A DNA stretch of 64,000 nucleotides from Nymphaea colorata (GCF_008831285.2 NC_045138.2:19501934-19565933), one strand, 5' to 3'. Shown: positions 36,415 through 46,732, counted from the first letter of the stretch. The notes: a model not told the origin generated them from the letters alone. Made by a program: numbers and translations.

Positions 36415-36660
36415 TACCGGAGGTTCGCATCGAGTCGAATGCGCACCGGACATGGGTGCGACTCACACCCGAGTTCAGTTATAATGTTATATTACTAAAT
36501 TACATATATAATATATGTTGTTTTGATATTTTCCTATACAATATAATTATTAATTATGTTATATACATTAATAACTAAATTATAATAATATGTTTATTCT
36601 GTTATATATATAATAAATTAAAAATAATAATAATTTGAGATTTGTCATTCCAGCATCCGT
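36415..36660 (+). repeat. Dispersed AT-rich repeat, copy 2 (inverted relative to 15.0 kb)
   Basis: Matches the reverse complement of 15,010-15,290 through GGTTCGCATCGAGTCG, ACATGGGTGCGACT, TATATAATATATGTTGTTTT and GTTATATACATTAATAACTA. Confidence 0.7.
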
Positions 36661-37032
36661 ACCTACGGTGACATAAAATAAACCACTAACAAAAGAAAAG
36701 AAAAGAAAAAAGTGTGTCAAAAAAAGCGGCCGGACTTGTCCGACCGGTCCTCATGCCTTGACAACGTCAGCGTTTCACCGTGTCGCGTCCTCGTCGTCAG
36801 CTTTGCCGAGACGCGTCGGTCAGGCTAATCTCATTTCTGGTTCCTTCGAAGCTAAGGTATTGAAACTGACAAAACTGCCCCTCAATTTAAACACTTGTTG
36901 CAAAATAACCAACTTCAAAGTGCAACGCAATGGTGTGAAAAGTGCAAGGCTGCCTGATTGGCGTGCTGACGAAACTGGGCTGGAGGAATTCAGGAATTAT
37001 GTATACGTATATATAATTGAAATCTGTTATTT

Positions 37033-37034
<2 letters not shown>

Positions 37035-37075
<41 letters not shown>

Positions 37076-37117
37076 CATAATGATGATACTTACATAATAA
37101 TAATAATAATAATAATA

Positions 37118-37142
<25 letters not shown>
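37035..37142. repeat. Compound (TA)n and (TAA)n microsatellite
   Basis: TA run at about 37,035-37,070, TAA run at about 37,094-37,120 and another TA run to 37,142. It directly abuts the right inverted-repeat arm. Confidence 0.9.
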
Positions 37143-37150
<8 letters not shown>

Positions 37151-37423
37151 GCTTCAACAACGGATTACAGGCCTACTCCAGAGTCCATGCCCCCTTTTTT
37201 CTTTCGTAACTTGCAGTGGTGGGACCCTCGAGATCCCGGGGACCACCATTTCCGATGACCTTGTGAAAGGAAACGCTGCAGCCTTCTGTCTCTCTCTGTG
37301 CCCGTGTAAGCTCTCTTCTTCTCTCTAGATTTTCATTCCCCCTCTTTCCCTATCAAAACTCGCTTTTACGGATGCAGGACAGCTGGATAGGCTCCGTCTG
37401 GCGCCTGCCTCGCCAAAAACAAA
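37143..37423 (-). repeat. Right arm of the inverted repeat pair (partner 33,188-33,420)
   Basis: Reverse complement of the left arm. It begins TTAGAAAAGCTT and ends GGCGCCTGCCTCGCC. The short frames in both arms that start M(H/Q)DSWIGSVWRLPRQ are products of this repeat. Confidence 0.85.
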
Positions 37424-38149
37424 TATATATATATATATCATTTCAGAGGGAAGGACGTCAGGTCCTCCCTTGTTCTGCGAAAGGGCCGGCGGTGGCCGTC
37501 CATCCTCCGGTTACTCCTACCGTGGGGATTTTTGGTCGCAGAGAATTTATGAGAAGTTGAATCACAATATACATAGGGAAGAAAACACAAACAAACTTGT
37601 CTTACCCATAATGAATTTCCAGAGGTTTACCAGTTCTTCATAGTCTTCTTTGATCCAATATCAAATAATTCAAAGCTCGATGGCAAAGCAATAAAACCAA
37701 CAATGGTTGTGCCTATGGTCATCAATTCGGTGGAGATAGTGAGCTGGTGCTTCCGCCGCATTGGTTCAATTTCTTTATCAGACTTTATATCCAATACTTC
37801 TGTGGTGAAAAAGTTGATTAGAATTAGGAGGAATTGAAGTGGTAGTTGAGCTTATCAAAACGACTGACTGCATATTTTCAGATCGGTCCGAAATGAAAAC
37901 TAAATCATCCATGAAAAACAATAACATTGACAAAATTAAAAAATTTTAGTGGTCCAATGTATTTTAGATTGAGGTTAAGTTTCTCCCTACCTTGATTTGA
38001 TGTTGCACTGTTTAACCTGCCCCTAAAAAAAAAAAAAAAAAATTGTCTCCTCCCTAGGGCCGACATGTCGTTTTATACCATTTTCTAAAGAAACTGAGGA
38101 CTCTGGTTGTGATTTGAGAGCTGCCCTGTTTCAGGGAAGCATCTTAGCC
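37424..38149. other. Intergenic, no gene recognised
   Basis: Short TA run near 37,425 and a poly-A run near 38,024. No coding or RNA signal could be supported. Confidence 0.4.
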
Positions 38150-38560
38150 ACAGTTTCCATGAACCAGCGTATATGACATGGATCCTGGATACTACTAAAT
38201 TCAAGCTTCATGACCCAGATCCAATTTATCTGCTTCAACCTTAAACTGGTCTGCGTACCTATAAGATCCTATACAAACTGGAAGGTTGGATCTAATTGTT
38301 AACATGGATCCTAGAATTAAAATCCAAATTGCAGTTCTGGTGTTCCACCGAACAGACCTGAGTGCCATGGCAAGTACGCTCGGATCCAAACTAATACACA
38401 ATTCCTTGTTGGATCTTCATTGGATCCACAGGGACCTCTAACCAGGATGCAAAATCCATAACCCAGAACAGGTCCTTGACTAAATGGATTCAGGTTGCAT
38501 GCTAAGTCAATCAGATTTCAATATTGTGTGAGCCAAACTTGATCCATTAATTTACTATAT
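38150..38560. repeat. Segmental duplication block (partner 53,130-53,560)
   Basis: Shares CCATGAACCAGCGTATATGA, GGATCCTGGATACTACTAAA, AACTGGAAGGTTGGATCTAA and CCTTGACTAAATGGATTCAG in order with unit B. The sequence is rich in GGATCC and CCAGATCC words. Downstream (38,560-38,960) further diverged words of this kind occur without a unit B match. Confidence 0.88.
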
Positions 38561-39399
38561 TGGTCCATCTTAACTGACTACAAAACCCAAATCCCCAGGC
38601 CCGATGCCTCTCACCCAGATCAATAGACCAAAATTCAGATCATTAATGGGTCTGGATCCAAACCATATACCAAAGCCTAGTCCCCTCAATGAGGTGAACA
38701 AGCTGGACCTTGCTTCTGAATCCAAATCCTCAAATCTGGAAGGCTATATCAGAACAGTAATGAAACTGGATTCAAGTCGCAAGCTTCTCTGGATAGTGTC
38801 TCAACCAATCCATGTGCCCTTATTTGGATTTGGAAATTGAATATGGATTCAGATCGGAACCTCAACTTTCAACCCAAAATTATATGAAGGTGTTGGTTAA
38901 AGTCTGGAAACTGGACCCCGTTCTTTATTAAATGGATCCGGGTCATTGATTGATAGGGTGTGGACCACTGTCTCCCCAGTTCAAATCGGTGATGCCATAA
39001 TTCCGTCACCTTTCATCGGAATCTTGATGTCGACGGAGGAGTAGGTCGCCAGTAGGGCGGGGCCGCCGGCGGGGACATGGGACTCGCTTGGGCCTGGCCC
39101 GTTAAGAACGAGTTGAGCCGAATCAAACCCGTCGGACAGATTCGAACCTGGTTTTACCGGGCCACGCTTTGGTCGCCAGAAAAATGGCATCGGTTTGGCA
39201 ACAGATAGGAAAGAACAGAGACGGAGAGGGAAGCGAATTTTCTTGAAACTTGTTTCTCAGTTATCAAACTTACAACTCACTGTCACATGTACAACAAAAT
39301 CAGAATGAGAAACATTCCTTTATTCCATTCCAGAAAACTTATTTCATATATTCTTTTAACTTTACAAGTACAACTTTAACTTCACAAGTACAAAGCAAA
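38561..39399. other. Intergenic, no gene recognised
   Basis: Continues the GATCC-rich degenerate sequence, then a GC-richer stretch at about 39,000-39,190. The 69- and 78-codon frames have no family resemblance. Confidence 0.4.
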
Positions 39400-40290
39400 A
39401 GAAGAAGTATACGCTAGATTATAACAGGATCAAGACAACCAGAAAATCAAACTTATTTTAAACTTAACCGGCAAAAGCAAAAGGTCTATTTGAAGGGAAT
39501 TGAGAGTTCCAAAGTTACGGTTGGAGCTGTCCGGCGATCATCTTCAGAAGAATGACCCAGAGGAACCCAAAGGCGGAGGTGAGAAGCGCACCGGCCCTGG
39601 TCCACGGCAGAGCGTCAACGATGAAGCCTGGCAATTAGTCGTCGCTGAAGAAGAAGTGGAACAGGGAGCAGAAGAAGGTGATCAACAGGCCGACCATAGC
39701 GAGGAGGAGGCCCGGAAACAGAGACGAGAGGGAAGCTCCTTCTCCGTCTTGAGTCACCAAATTGAGCAGCAGCAGCAACATCGGGAAAGAAAAGAGAAAC
39801 ATCGGCATCCGCCATTCCCCACCCGCCGTGGCACCTACAGTGAGAGAGAGAGGGAAAGAAAGAGTTGAGGTGGGCAAACTCATCCCCGCTTCTCTTTTAT
39901 AATGGGAGAGACTGAATGTGCTCATGTTGATGTTTGGACTTTTTTTGTCCCTTCTTTTTTCATTTTATCTCACCCCTGTTCCTTATCTGTTTCTCCTCGC
40001 GGTCGTTGTCGCAGGGTCCCCATCGTTGCTTCCATGTCGTTTCCTTGCTTCGCCATTTCTCCCCAGCAGCGGAGATGGCATTGAATCCCTTTTCTTTTCC
40101 CTTGTCTATTGCATCTTCCCTACTGATCAGCCTTTCCTCCTAATCACAGAATTAACCACGTAACAAGATTTTTAACAGTTTCACATTCGAGTGAGAGTTG
40201 CCCTTTTCGGTTTTGTGTTTTTCGGGTATTTGACGAATATGTTGGTCTCCAAATCCGCATTGACCAACCATAGAGATCTTCCTGCACCCC
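39400..40290. repeat. Segmental duplication block (partner 56,220-58,080)
   Basis: Matches unit B from TATAACAGGATCAAGACAAC (39,421 and 56,227) through the membrane-protein gene copy to the shared TCTCTTTTATAATGGGAGAG. It matches again from TTGCTTCCATGTCGTTT-like sequence near 40,030 to TTGGTCTCCAAATCCGCATT near 40,257. Unit B has about 1 kb of extra pyrimidine-rich sequence in the middle. Confidence 0.88.
39515..39829 (-). pseudogene. Small membrane-protein family, decayed member 3 (unit A)
   Basis: This is the unit A counterpart of the intact gene at 56,321-56,632. Two defects are visible. The position matching its start codon reads ACG (39,829-39,827). A TAA at 39,637-39,635 stands where the intact gene has CAA, in the loop before the last membrane segment. 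Beyond that stop the frame stays open to 39,515 and still resembles the intact copy (DALPWTRAGALLTSAFGFLW). TATA sequence upstream (39,893-39,902) is conserved. A truncated product starting at a downstream ATG is conceivable but would lack the third segment. Confidence 0.8.
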
Positions 40291-41365
40291 TTCGTTGATC
40301 CCTCCTTCGTTAAATCAAGGGAAGGGAGGGTTGCAGGTGCAAGCAAGAGCTGCTCGCTTTTGATTTCTCTGCACCAATTATAAACTGAGATTTGATTAGA
40401 GAAGAAGATGGTAAAAAGACATGGTGACACACGGTTTTACTTGGTTCAGCTTTGCATCCTACGTCCACAAGCAATAGAGACCAACATTTTCATTTTTGAT
40501 ATCTATTTTCATACAATCTGTCATGCCTTTATACATCAAGAGAATATTAAGGAAGAGAGGAAAGGGTGAAGCACTTTCATAAATAAATAAAATATACATT
40601 GATTGATGACTGTTGCTCAACTTTACGTGTGAGTTGTGGCCAGATCTGTCACTTGATCTTCTTGAGAACGTTGCAATTCTAGCATTTGCAACAACCAAGA
40701 CTCCTTTCCCCTCTTTCCCCTTCTATTTTTTTCTTACGCTGAGAACAGTCAGAGGGAAGGGGCAATTCCTTGGTCAACACATTCCCATGAAGAGTCGTCC
40801 TTATCATTCTTGCCTTCCACACTACCACTGTTTCTAATCGTGCAGTGGATGGTTTCTCTTTTAACCATATATTTGATGTCTCATAAAAAAAAAAAAAAAG
40901 TAATGGAATACACATATATATTCATTCATATATAAAAATTCGTAAAACATTATGTTGAATCATAAAAAAAAAAAAGACAAAGAGAGATAATCAAGTATAC
41001 TTTAACTTATATAACATATATATATATGTATATGTTTTCATAAAAGTTGAAATCAATAAATAACTTGAAAATATTCAACGTCTACTTTTTATATATGCCG
41101 AAGAAGAACTTGAGCTCATGCAAGAACCTAAGCTATGTCTCCAAGGTTTCATTAAAAAAGATTCTTGCTTTCAAAAATAATTTGAAAAACATGATTTCAG
41201 ATATTTCTTTGGTTAGATAAATTCCAACCTCAAAAATCAATATAACCATAAAAAGATCTCAACCCAAACATTCATTCTCCCTGTGCATTTGCTTATTAAT
41301 TAAGAAATATTAATATATCATACATCAATCATTTGTCCTTTGAGATCATACATTAATCTTTTCAT
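40291..41365. other. Inter-unit spacer, no gene recognised
   Basis: AT-rich with A runs near 40,885 and 40,965 and a short TA run near 41,017. This is the stretch between the end of unit A and the start of unit B. Confidence 0.45.
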
Positions 41366-42813
41366 AACTACTAACATCATCTCAAACATAGTTAATAAAT
41401 AAAGCGATATAACAAGTATATTTTTGAAAATAAATGAAAAAATAAAATTTATTTCACCTTGCTCATACTCTCGGTGCATTCAAAAGTAGCTCTCAACTAT
41501 GGATAGGAAATTTTTAGAGCCTTCTTGCACGGCTAGGAGGGGTGGCAAAAGGAAATGAAAACAAGAGAAAGACTACATACCTTTAATATAGACGATTTTA
41601 TGGATGAGTCTCCTTTTTCGGATGATTCTATGGTTGCCTTGGGTGAAGATAATAAAAATATCCCTCAAGAGATTTCATTGTACTCCCTTGAAGAGTTCAA
41701 ACTTGGTAGAGAACCTTGCTCTTAAGGTTGGAGAAAAAAGAAAAAGAGAAGAATGGAGAAATTGAAAGAGAGAGGTATGAAAAACTTAAGATTTTAAGTG
41801 TGAAAGAACTAGGGGTTCTTCCAAGAGTTAGTTCATGTCCGAGAGAGAAGATTGTGGAGATATTTATAAAAAATTTTGGAACCAAAACTTAAAATTTGAT
41901 TTTTTTTAAAATTTAATAATGTTTTCATGCAAATTCCAAATATTTTTGAATGATTTTCAATATTTTTTAAAAAAAATAGGTTTTGACCAAGTGGGATTGG
42001 CCATTAGCATGCAAATACCCCTTTGGGTGTTGGCAGGGCTAACCCCCACCCAACAAAGCCAAAACAGGGAGGCGGTTTTAGCTAAAATTGAGGGCCTGAG
42101 CACACGGCGCTGTGATTGGTCGCATGCATGCATAGCACTGTCGCTGGTGCAGCGGCATGGTGCGTGTGGCAACGCGCCGCACAGCACGCTGTCGAGCGAT
42201 TGTGTTCAAAACATAGAAAATAATAATAAAATAAAATAAGTAAATACATAAAAAAGAGAGGTCGTTTATTTGTTACAATTAGGGGGATCCAACTCTGTTT
42301 TGAGTGATTCTGATCTCGTTTCAGATTCGGATTGGGTCTAATTGCTTGCCGACGCATTTTAGCGAGTGACTTAAACTTAAAAACACATCTTAGCAAAAAA
42401 ATACAACAAAGGAATGCACACGCGGGACTCATAGCATTAAATTTTATTGTTTTGATCTCATCTTTGGATTTCAAGTTTTGAAATGCTTGATTTGGATTTA
42501 GATTTGGGTTTTTAGATCTAAATCAAATCCAATAGTTGGATTTTGGATTTGAATCTAAGGTCTAAAGTTAGGTTTTAAATTTGAATTTTGTGTTTGCATG
42601 GATTTAGAGATTCATTTTGAATCGAATAGTTGTGAATTTGTTTTGGGTTTAAGATTGAACTTAGGGTCTAAAAATTTAAATACAAAAAACTAAAAATTTT
42701 GTTTGAGTGAAAATAAAATACAGTTTGAAGTGATAACAAAAGACATAGGATCCCAGTTTCGGAGCCCCTTGTTGGTAGCGAAGTTGTCCCCTAGCCTTCC
42801 ATTGACCATCACC

Positions 42814-43100
42814 TCATAAGACATTTTGAACGAACCGCCAATAAACTCTATCATAGGCATTTGAAAGATCTAGTTTGTGACAACTATCTTTTTTCTGCCA
42901 AAATTCCTTGGAGTTGAAGTTCTCATCCCAAAGGATATTGTCCTGAATCTGTCTACTTTTGAAAAATGCTATTTGATTCCCTTGCACAATGCGCATAATA
43001 ATGCCTCTCATTCTAAACACAAAAGTTTTAGTATCGCGCAAGGAAATGTGCCTATAATCCTCTACCTTAACTGCATTCAAAGTTTTGGCAATCAAAACAA
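42814..43100 (-). pseudogene. LINE reverse-transcriptase remnant, unit B
   Basis: The minus strand retains VEDYRHISLRDT, RQIQDNILWDE and LDLSNAYDRVYWRF, matching the unit A LINE at 25,244-25,633. A deletion removes part of the IYKIIV region. Its upstream part (the rest of ORF2) was lost at the junction with the copia insertion near 43,100. Confidence 0.8.
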
Positions 43101-43103
43101 ATC

Positions 43104-43299
43104 ATAGTCGCAGCAAACACATAGAGATTGACCTTCATTTTATTCGAGAAAAATTGGCTAAAGGAGATTTGAAAATTCAGTACATCTCTTCCAAAGATCA
43201 GGTTGCTGATATTTTAACTAAGCCACTTAGTAAGCAGCACCATTATCAAATAATTAACAAGCTCAATCTCATTGTTGGAGCATTGAGCTTGCGGGGGGA
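43104..43299 (+). mobile_element. Truncated 3' end of a copia element (RNase H tail plus polypurine tract)
   Basis: This stretch matches about 46,180-46,363, the end of the copia internal region. It reads RSKHIEIDLHFIREKLAKG, then QYISSKDQVADILTKPLSKQ, ending in the same polypurine tract TTGCGGGGGGA directly before an LTR. It has 12 extra bases (AAGCTCAATCTCATTG region) relative to the downstream copy. It therefore represents the tail of an upstream copia unit that shared the LTR at 43,300. Confidence 0.85.
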
Positions 43300-43668
43300 T
43301 GTTAACAGAAACACCAAGAAGGCTCTCAATGTGTATTACTTGGGAGATGAAAAGTCATATCTCTTGAGAGATGAAAAGTCATGTCTGTTGGAAGATGAAA
43401 AGTCATGTCTCTTAGTAAATGAAAAGACATGTCTCTTGAGAGATGAAAAGTCATGTCTCTTGAGGGATGAAAAGTCATGTATGTTGAAAGATGAAAAGTC
43501 ATGTCTCTTGGGAACTACAGACCCCTTATGTAATTCCTCTATATAAATGAGCCTCTCCACCAAAGGAAGGCAAGCAAGAAATGATAGACTAGTGGACGTA
43601 GGCCTATTGGCTGAACCACTTTAAAAATTTTTGTCCCTTTAATTATTTCTTCATTTTGATTTCTTACA
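43300..43668 (+). repeat. Copia 5' LTR
   Basis: Starts TGTTAACAGAAACACC and ends GATTTCTTACA. It contains seven 24-bp tandem units, a TATA box (CTCTATATAAATG near 43,538) and the expected transcription start region after it. It differs from the 3' LTR at four sites, all downstream of the tandem units. Confidence 0.93.
43346..43513 (+). repeat. Seven 24-bp tandem units in the U3 region of the 5' LTR
   Basis: The unit is GATGAAAAGTCATGTCTCTT plus four bases, repeated seven times with small changes, upstream of the LTR TATA box. Its forward translation is a DEKSCLLx repeat, which is incidental. Tandem U3 repeats act as enhancers in tobacco Tnt1 and Tto1. That role here is inferred from position only. 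Confidence 0.85.
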
Positions 43669-43680
43669 TGGTATCAGAGC
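43669..43680 (+). other. Copia primer-binding site
   Basis: TGGTATCAGAGC directly follows the 5' LTR and is complementary to the 3' end of initiator tRNA-Met, the standard copia primer. Confidence 0.92.
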
Positions 43681-43809
43681 CACTGGTCCTTGTTAGTGTT
43701 GCTGCTAGATCCTAAGGATTACATCTTTTGTTGCCGCGTTTCATTCTCATGGCAAATCAAGAAGCATCATCAAATACAGGAGTCAACTCTGATACGGGTA
43801 TGAATTTTC

Positions 43810-46350
43810 TTGCTTCTCCTCTTCAGTGCCCAAGCAATTTACAGCATTTCATCACCATCAAGTGATGCGTTTTCAAGATATACTTGGATTTATTTGATGA
43901 AAAAAAAATCAGATGTCAGTCATGTTTTTAAAGCTTTCAAGGCACTTTCTGAAAATCTCACTGGGCACAAGATAAAATATTTTCACTCAGATTGGGGAGG
44001 AGAATTTCAAGGGTTTCAATCATATCTTGTCGATAATGGGATTGGACATAGAATATCATGTCCTCATACCCCTGAACAAAATGGAGCAGCTGAAAGGAGA
44101 CATAAACATATTGTTGAAACAAGTTTATCTCTAATGGCAGAAGGTAATATTCCTAAGAACTTTTGGTCATATGCTTTTTGTACTGCTGTATATTTGATTA
44201 ACCGAATGCCAACCAAGATTCTTGATTTTGCTTCTCCTTTGGAAAAATTGTTCAAAGAGAAACCTGACTATGGCTTCCTCAAAATCTTTGGATGTGAATG
44301 CTTTCCTTGTTTAAGAGCTTATCAGAAAAATAAATTAGATTACCGTTGTGAAAGATGTGTTTTCTTGGGTTATGCTCCTCAACATAAAGGATATTATTGT
44401 TTGGGTGTACGAACCCGTAAAATCTATATTTCGAGACATGTCCAATTTAATGAGAAAAAATTTCCTTTTATTGATACTCAAGAAACTAGAACTCAAGATC
44501 TAGAAACTCAAAACCAAGCTATAATTTTAACCTCCCCTCATGAATATCAGTTCTCAAACCCTACAATACCATCATCTAGTACCTCCACAACTTCAGAGGA
44601 ACCCTTACTTCAGTCTGAAACAAATAGTGAATCTCAACCTGAAACTCTTGAAAATGAGCAGCCTACCCAATCCAATGAAAATGAACCAAATCAAGAACGA
44701 GTCCATCCTATGACTACTAGATCTCAAGTGGGAATCTTCAAACCTAATTTTAAATACAATGAGTTCCATACATATTTTTCTAGCAAACACTCTCTTCCAA
44801 GAGCTCTTGTCTCCACTCTTCTTGAAGACAAAGAACCCTCAAGTTTTAAGGAAGCATATGAAGATGAAAATTGGAGGAAGGCCATGCAAGAAGAATATGA
44901 TGCTCTTATTCGAAACAATACTTGGAAACTTGTTCCAAAGAAAGAAGCCAAACACATTGTAGGATGTAAATGGGTGTTCAAAATCAAGCGAAAGGCAGAT
45001 GGATCATTGGAAAGATACAAGGCTAGACTCGTCGCCAAGGGATATAGTCAAAAAGAAGGAATTGACTATACTGAAACCTTCAGCCCTGTTGTGAAGCCTA
45101 CTACAATTCGAACAGTATTGACTATTTCTATTAGTCACAAATGGAAAATACATCAGCTGGATATTCAAAATGCATTCCTATATGGATCTATTTCAGAAGA
45201 AGTTTATATGGCTCAACCACTCGGATTTCAAAATCATTCTTTCCCAAATCATGTATGCAAGCTTGAACGTGCTTTATATGGTTTAAAACAGGCTCCTAGG
45301 GCATGGTTTGCCCGTCTTAGTATATTCCTCCAAAATCTTGGTTTTAAAGGGGCTCAAACAGATTCATCTCTTTTTATTTTGAGAAAAAGAGAAATACTTC
45401 TATATGTTTTGGTATACGTGGATGACATGATCATAACAGGAAGCTCACCAGAATATATTCATAAAATTATTTGTCAATTCAAAAGTGAGTTCGCCATTAA
45501 AGATCTGGGTGAGCTTCATTTCTTTTTGGGCATAGAAGCAAAAAGAATTGACAATAAGCTAATATTGTCTCAAAGGAAGTACATATTCGAGCTTCTCAAA
45601 AGAACAAATATGCTTGGAGCTAAGGGAGTTTCAACTCCCATGGCATGCTCCCCTGCTTTATCTGCTCAAACTGGATCAAATTTTTATGATCCAACTCTTT
45701 ATCGCAGCATTGTTGGCGCTCTTCAATACTCTACTGTGACTCGTCCAGACATCTCTTATGCTGTCAACAAAGTTTGTCAATACATGCATCATCCTACTGA
45801 TGCCAATTGGGATGCCGTAAAGAGAATCCTAAGATATTTGAAACACACTATTGATTATGGCCTTGTTATTAGACCTAGTTCAGTTTTAAATATTAATGCT
45901 TACAGTGATGCAGATTGGGCAGGATGTCTTGATGATAGACGCTCTACAGGTGGATATGCAGTGTTTATTGGATCCAATCTAGTTTCATGGAGTGCTAAAA
46001 AGCAGTCAGTTGTCTCTCGTTCTAGCACTGAGGCTGAATATCGATCCATTGCCAACACTACTGCTGAAATCATGTGGTTACAATTTTTATTAAAAGAACT
46101 TTGTGTTGATCAATCACAACCTCCCATATTATGGTGCGACAACATCGGCGCAGCCTATCTTGCAGCTCATCCTGTGTATCATAATCGCAGCAAACACATA
46201 GAGATTGACCTTCATTTTGTTCGAGAAAAATTGGCTAAAGGATATTTGAAAATTCAGTACATCTCTTCCAAAGATCAGGTTGCTGATATTTTAACTAAGC
46301 CACTTAGTAAGCAGCACCATTATCAAATAATTAACAAGTTGGAGCATTGA
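43810..46350 (+). CDS. pol: Copia polyprotein fragment: integrase (partial), reverse transcriptase, RNase H
   Basis: A long uninterrupted frame of 846 codons. Recognisable pol sequence starts near 43,868 (FSRYTWIYLMKKKSDV). Integrase core: HSDWGGEF (D about residue 61) and NGAAERR (E about 95). The first catalytic aspartate and the zinc finger are lost in the deletion. The RT starts with KGYSQKEGIDYTETFSPVVK and has YVDDMIITGS near residue 536. RNase H has YSDADWAGCLDDRRSTGGY and WCDNIGAAYLA and ends QHHYQIINKLEH. The leader after the primer-binding site still encodes a gag start (MANQEASSNTGVN near 43,750). A deletion near 43,830-43,870 joins gag leader to mid-integrase out of register. RT and RNase H look intact, so this copy could be transcribed but not move on its own. 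Confidence 0.9.
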   Translation: MLLLFSAQAIYSISSPSSDAFSRYTWIYLMKKKSDVSHVFKAFKALSENLTGHKIKYFHSDWGGEFQGFQSYLVDNGIGHRISCPHTPEQNGAAERRHKHIVETSLSLMAEGNIPKNFWSYAFCTAVYLINRMPTKILDFASPLEKLFKEKPDYGFLKIFGCECFPCLRAYQKNKLDYRCERCVFLGYAPQHKGYYCLGVRTRKIYISRHVQFNEKKFPFIDTQETRTQDLETQNQAIILTSPHEYQFSNPTIPSSSTSTTSEEPLLQSETNSESQPETLENEQPTQSNENEPNQERVHPMTTRSQVGIFKPNFKYNEFHTYFSSKHSLPRALVSTLLEDKEPSSFKEAYEDENWRKAMQEEYDALIRNNTWKLVPKKEAKHIVGCKWVFKIKRKADGSLERYKARLVAKGYSQKEGIDYTETFSPVVKPTTIRTVLTISISHKWKIHQLDIQNAFLYGSISEEVYMAQPLGFQNHSFPNHVCKLERALYGLKQAPRAWFARLSIFLQNLGFKGAQTDSSLFILRKREILLYVLVYVDDMIITGSSPEYIHKIICQFKSEFAIKDLGELHFFLGIEAKRIDNKLILSQRKYIFELLKRTNMLGAKGVSTPMACSPALSAQTGSNFYDPTLYRSIVGALQYSTVTRPDISYAVNKVCQYMHHPTDANWDAVKRILRYLKHTIDYGLVIRPSSVLNINAYSDADWAGCLDDRRSTGGYAVFIGSNLVSWSAKKQSVVSRSSTEAEYRSIANTTAEIMWLQFLLKELCVDQSQPPILWCDNIGAAYLAAHPVYHNRSKHIEIDLHFVREKLAKGYLKIQYISSKDQVADILTKPLSKQHHYQIINKLEH

Positions 46351-46363
46351 GTTTGCGGGGGGA
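46348..46363 (+). other. Copia polypurine tract
   Basis: GAGTTTGCGGGGGGA lies immediately before the 3' LTR, where plus-strand synthesis would be primed. The same tract precedes the 5' LTR at about 43,286-43,299. Confidence 0.75.
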
Positions 46364-46732
46364 TGTTAACAGAAACACCAAGAAGGCTCTCAATGTGTAT
46401 TACTTGGGAGATGAAAAGTCATATCTCTTGAGAGATGAAAAGTCATGTCTGTTGGAAGATGAAAAGTCATGTCTCTTAGTAAATGAAAAGACATGTCTCT
46501 TGAGAGATGAAAAGTCATGTCTCTTGAGGGATGAAAAGTCATGTATGTTGAAAGATGAAAAGTCATGTCTCTTGGGAACTAGAGACCCCTTATGTAATTT
46601 CTCTATATAAATGAGCCTCTCCACCAAAGGAAGGCAAACAAGAAATGATAGACTAGTGGACGTAAGCCTATTGGCTGAACCACTTTAAAAATTTTTGTCC
46701 CTTTAATTATTTCTTCATTTTGATTTCTTACA
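46364..46732 (+). repeat. Copia 3' LTR
   Basis: 369 bp, TGTTAACAGAAACACC to GATTTCTTACA, including the seven 24-bp units at 46,410-46,577. Downstream of its last base the LINE sequence of unit B resumes at ATGCATGCCTCAC. Confidence 0.93.

Larger units (their letters stand above)
43300..46732 (+). mobile_element. Ty1/copia LTR retrotransposon with internal deletion
   Basis: Two 369-bp LTRs, a primer-binding site, an RT-bearing frame and a polypurine tract define the 3,433-bp element. Gag, protease and the first part of integrase are missing, so it is non-autonomous and about 1.3 kb or more shorter than typical copia elements. No target-site duplication is visible because both flanks are rearranged: the left flank is another copia tail and the right flank is LINE sequence. 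The LTRs differ at four positions by eye, implying a fairly young element. Confidence 0.92.

Noticed and set aside
43336-43563. Antisense frame with repeated KRHDFSSL units, and its twin at 46,400-46,627
   Set aside because: Antisense reading of the 24-bp U3 repeats in the copia LTRs, not a gene. The forward DEKSCLL repeat is likewise non-coding LTR.
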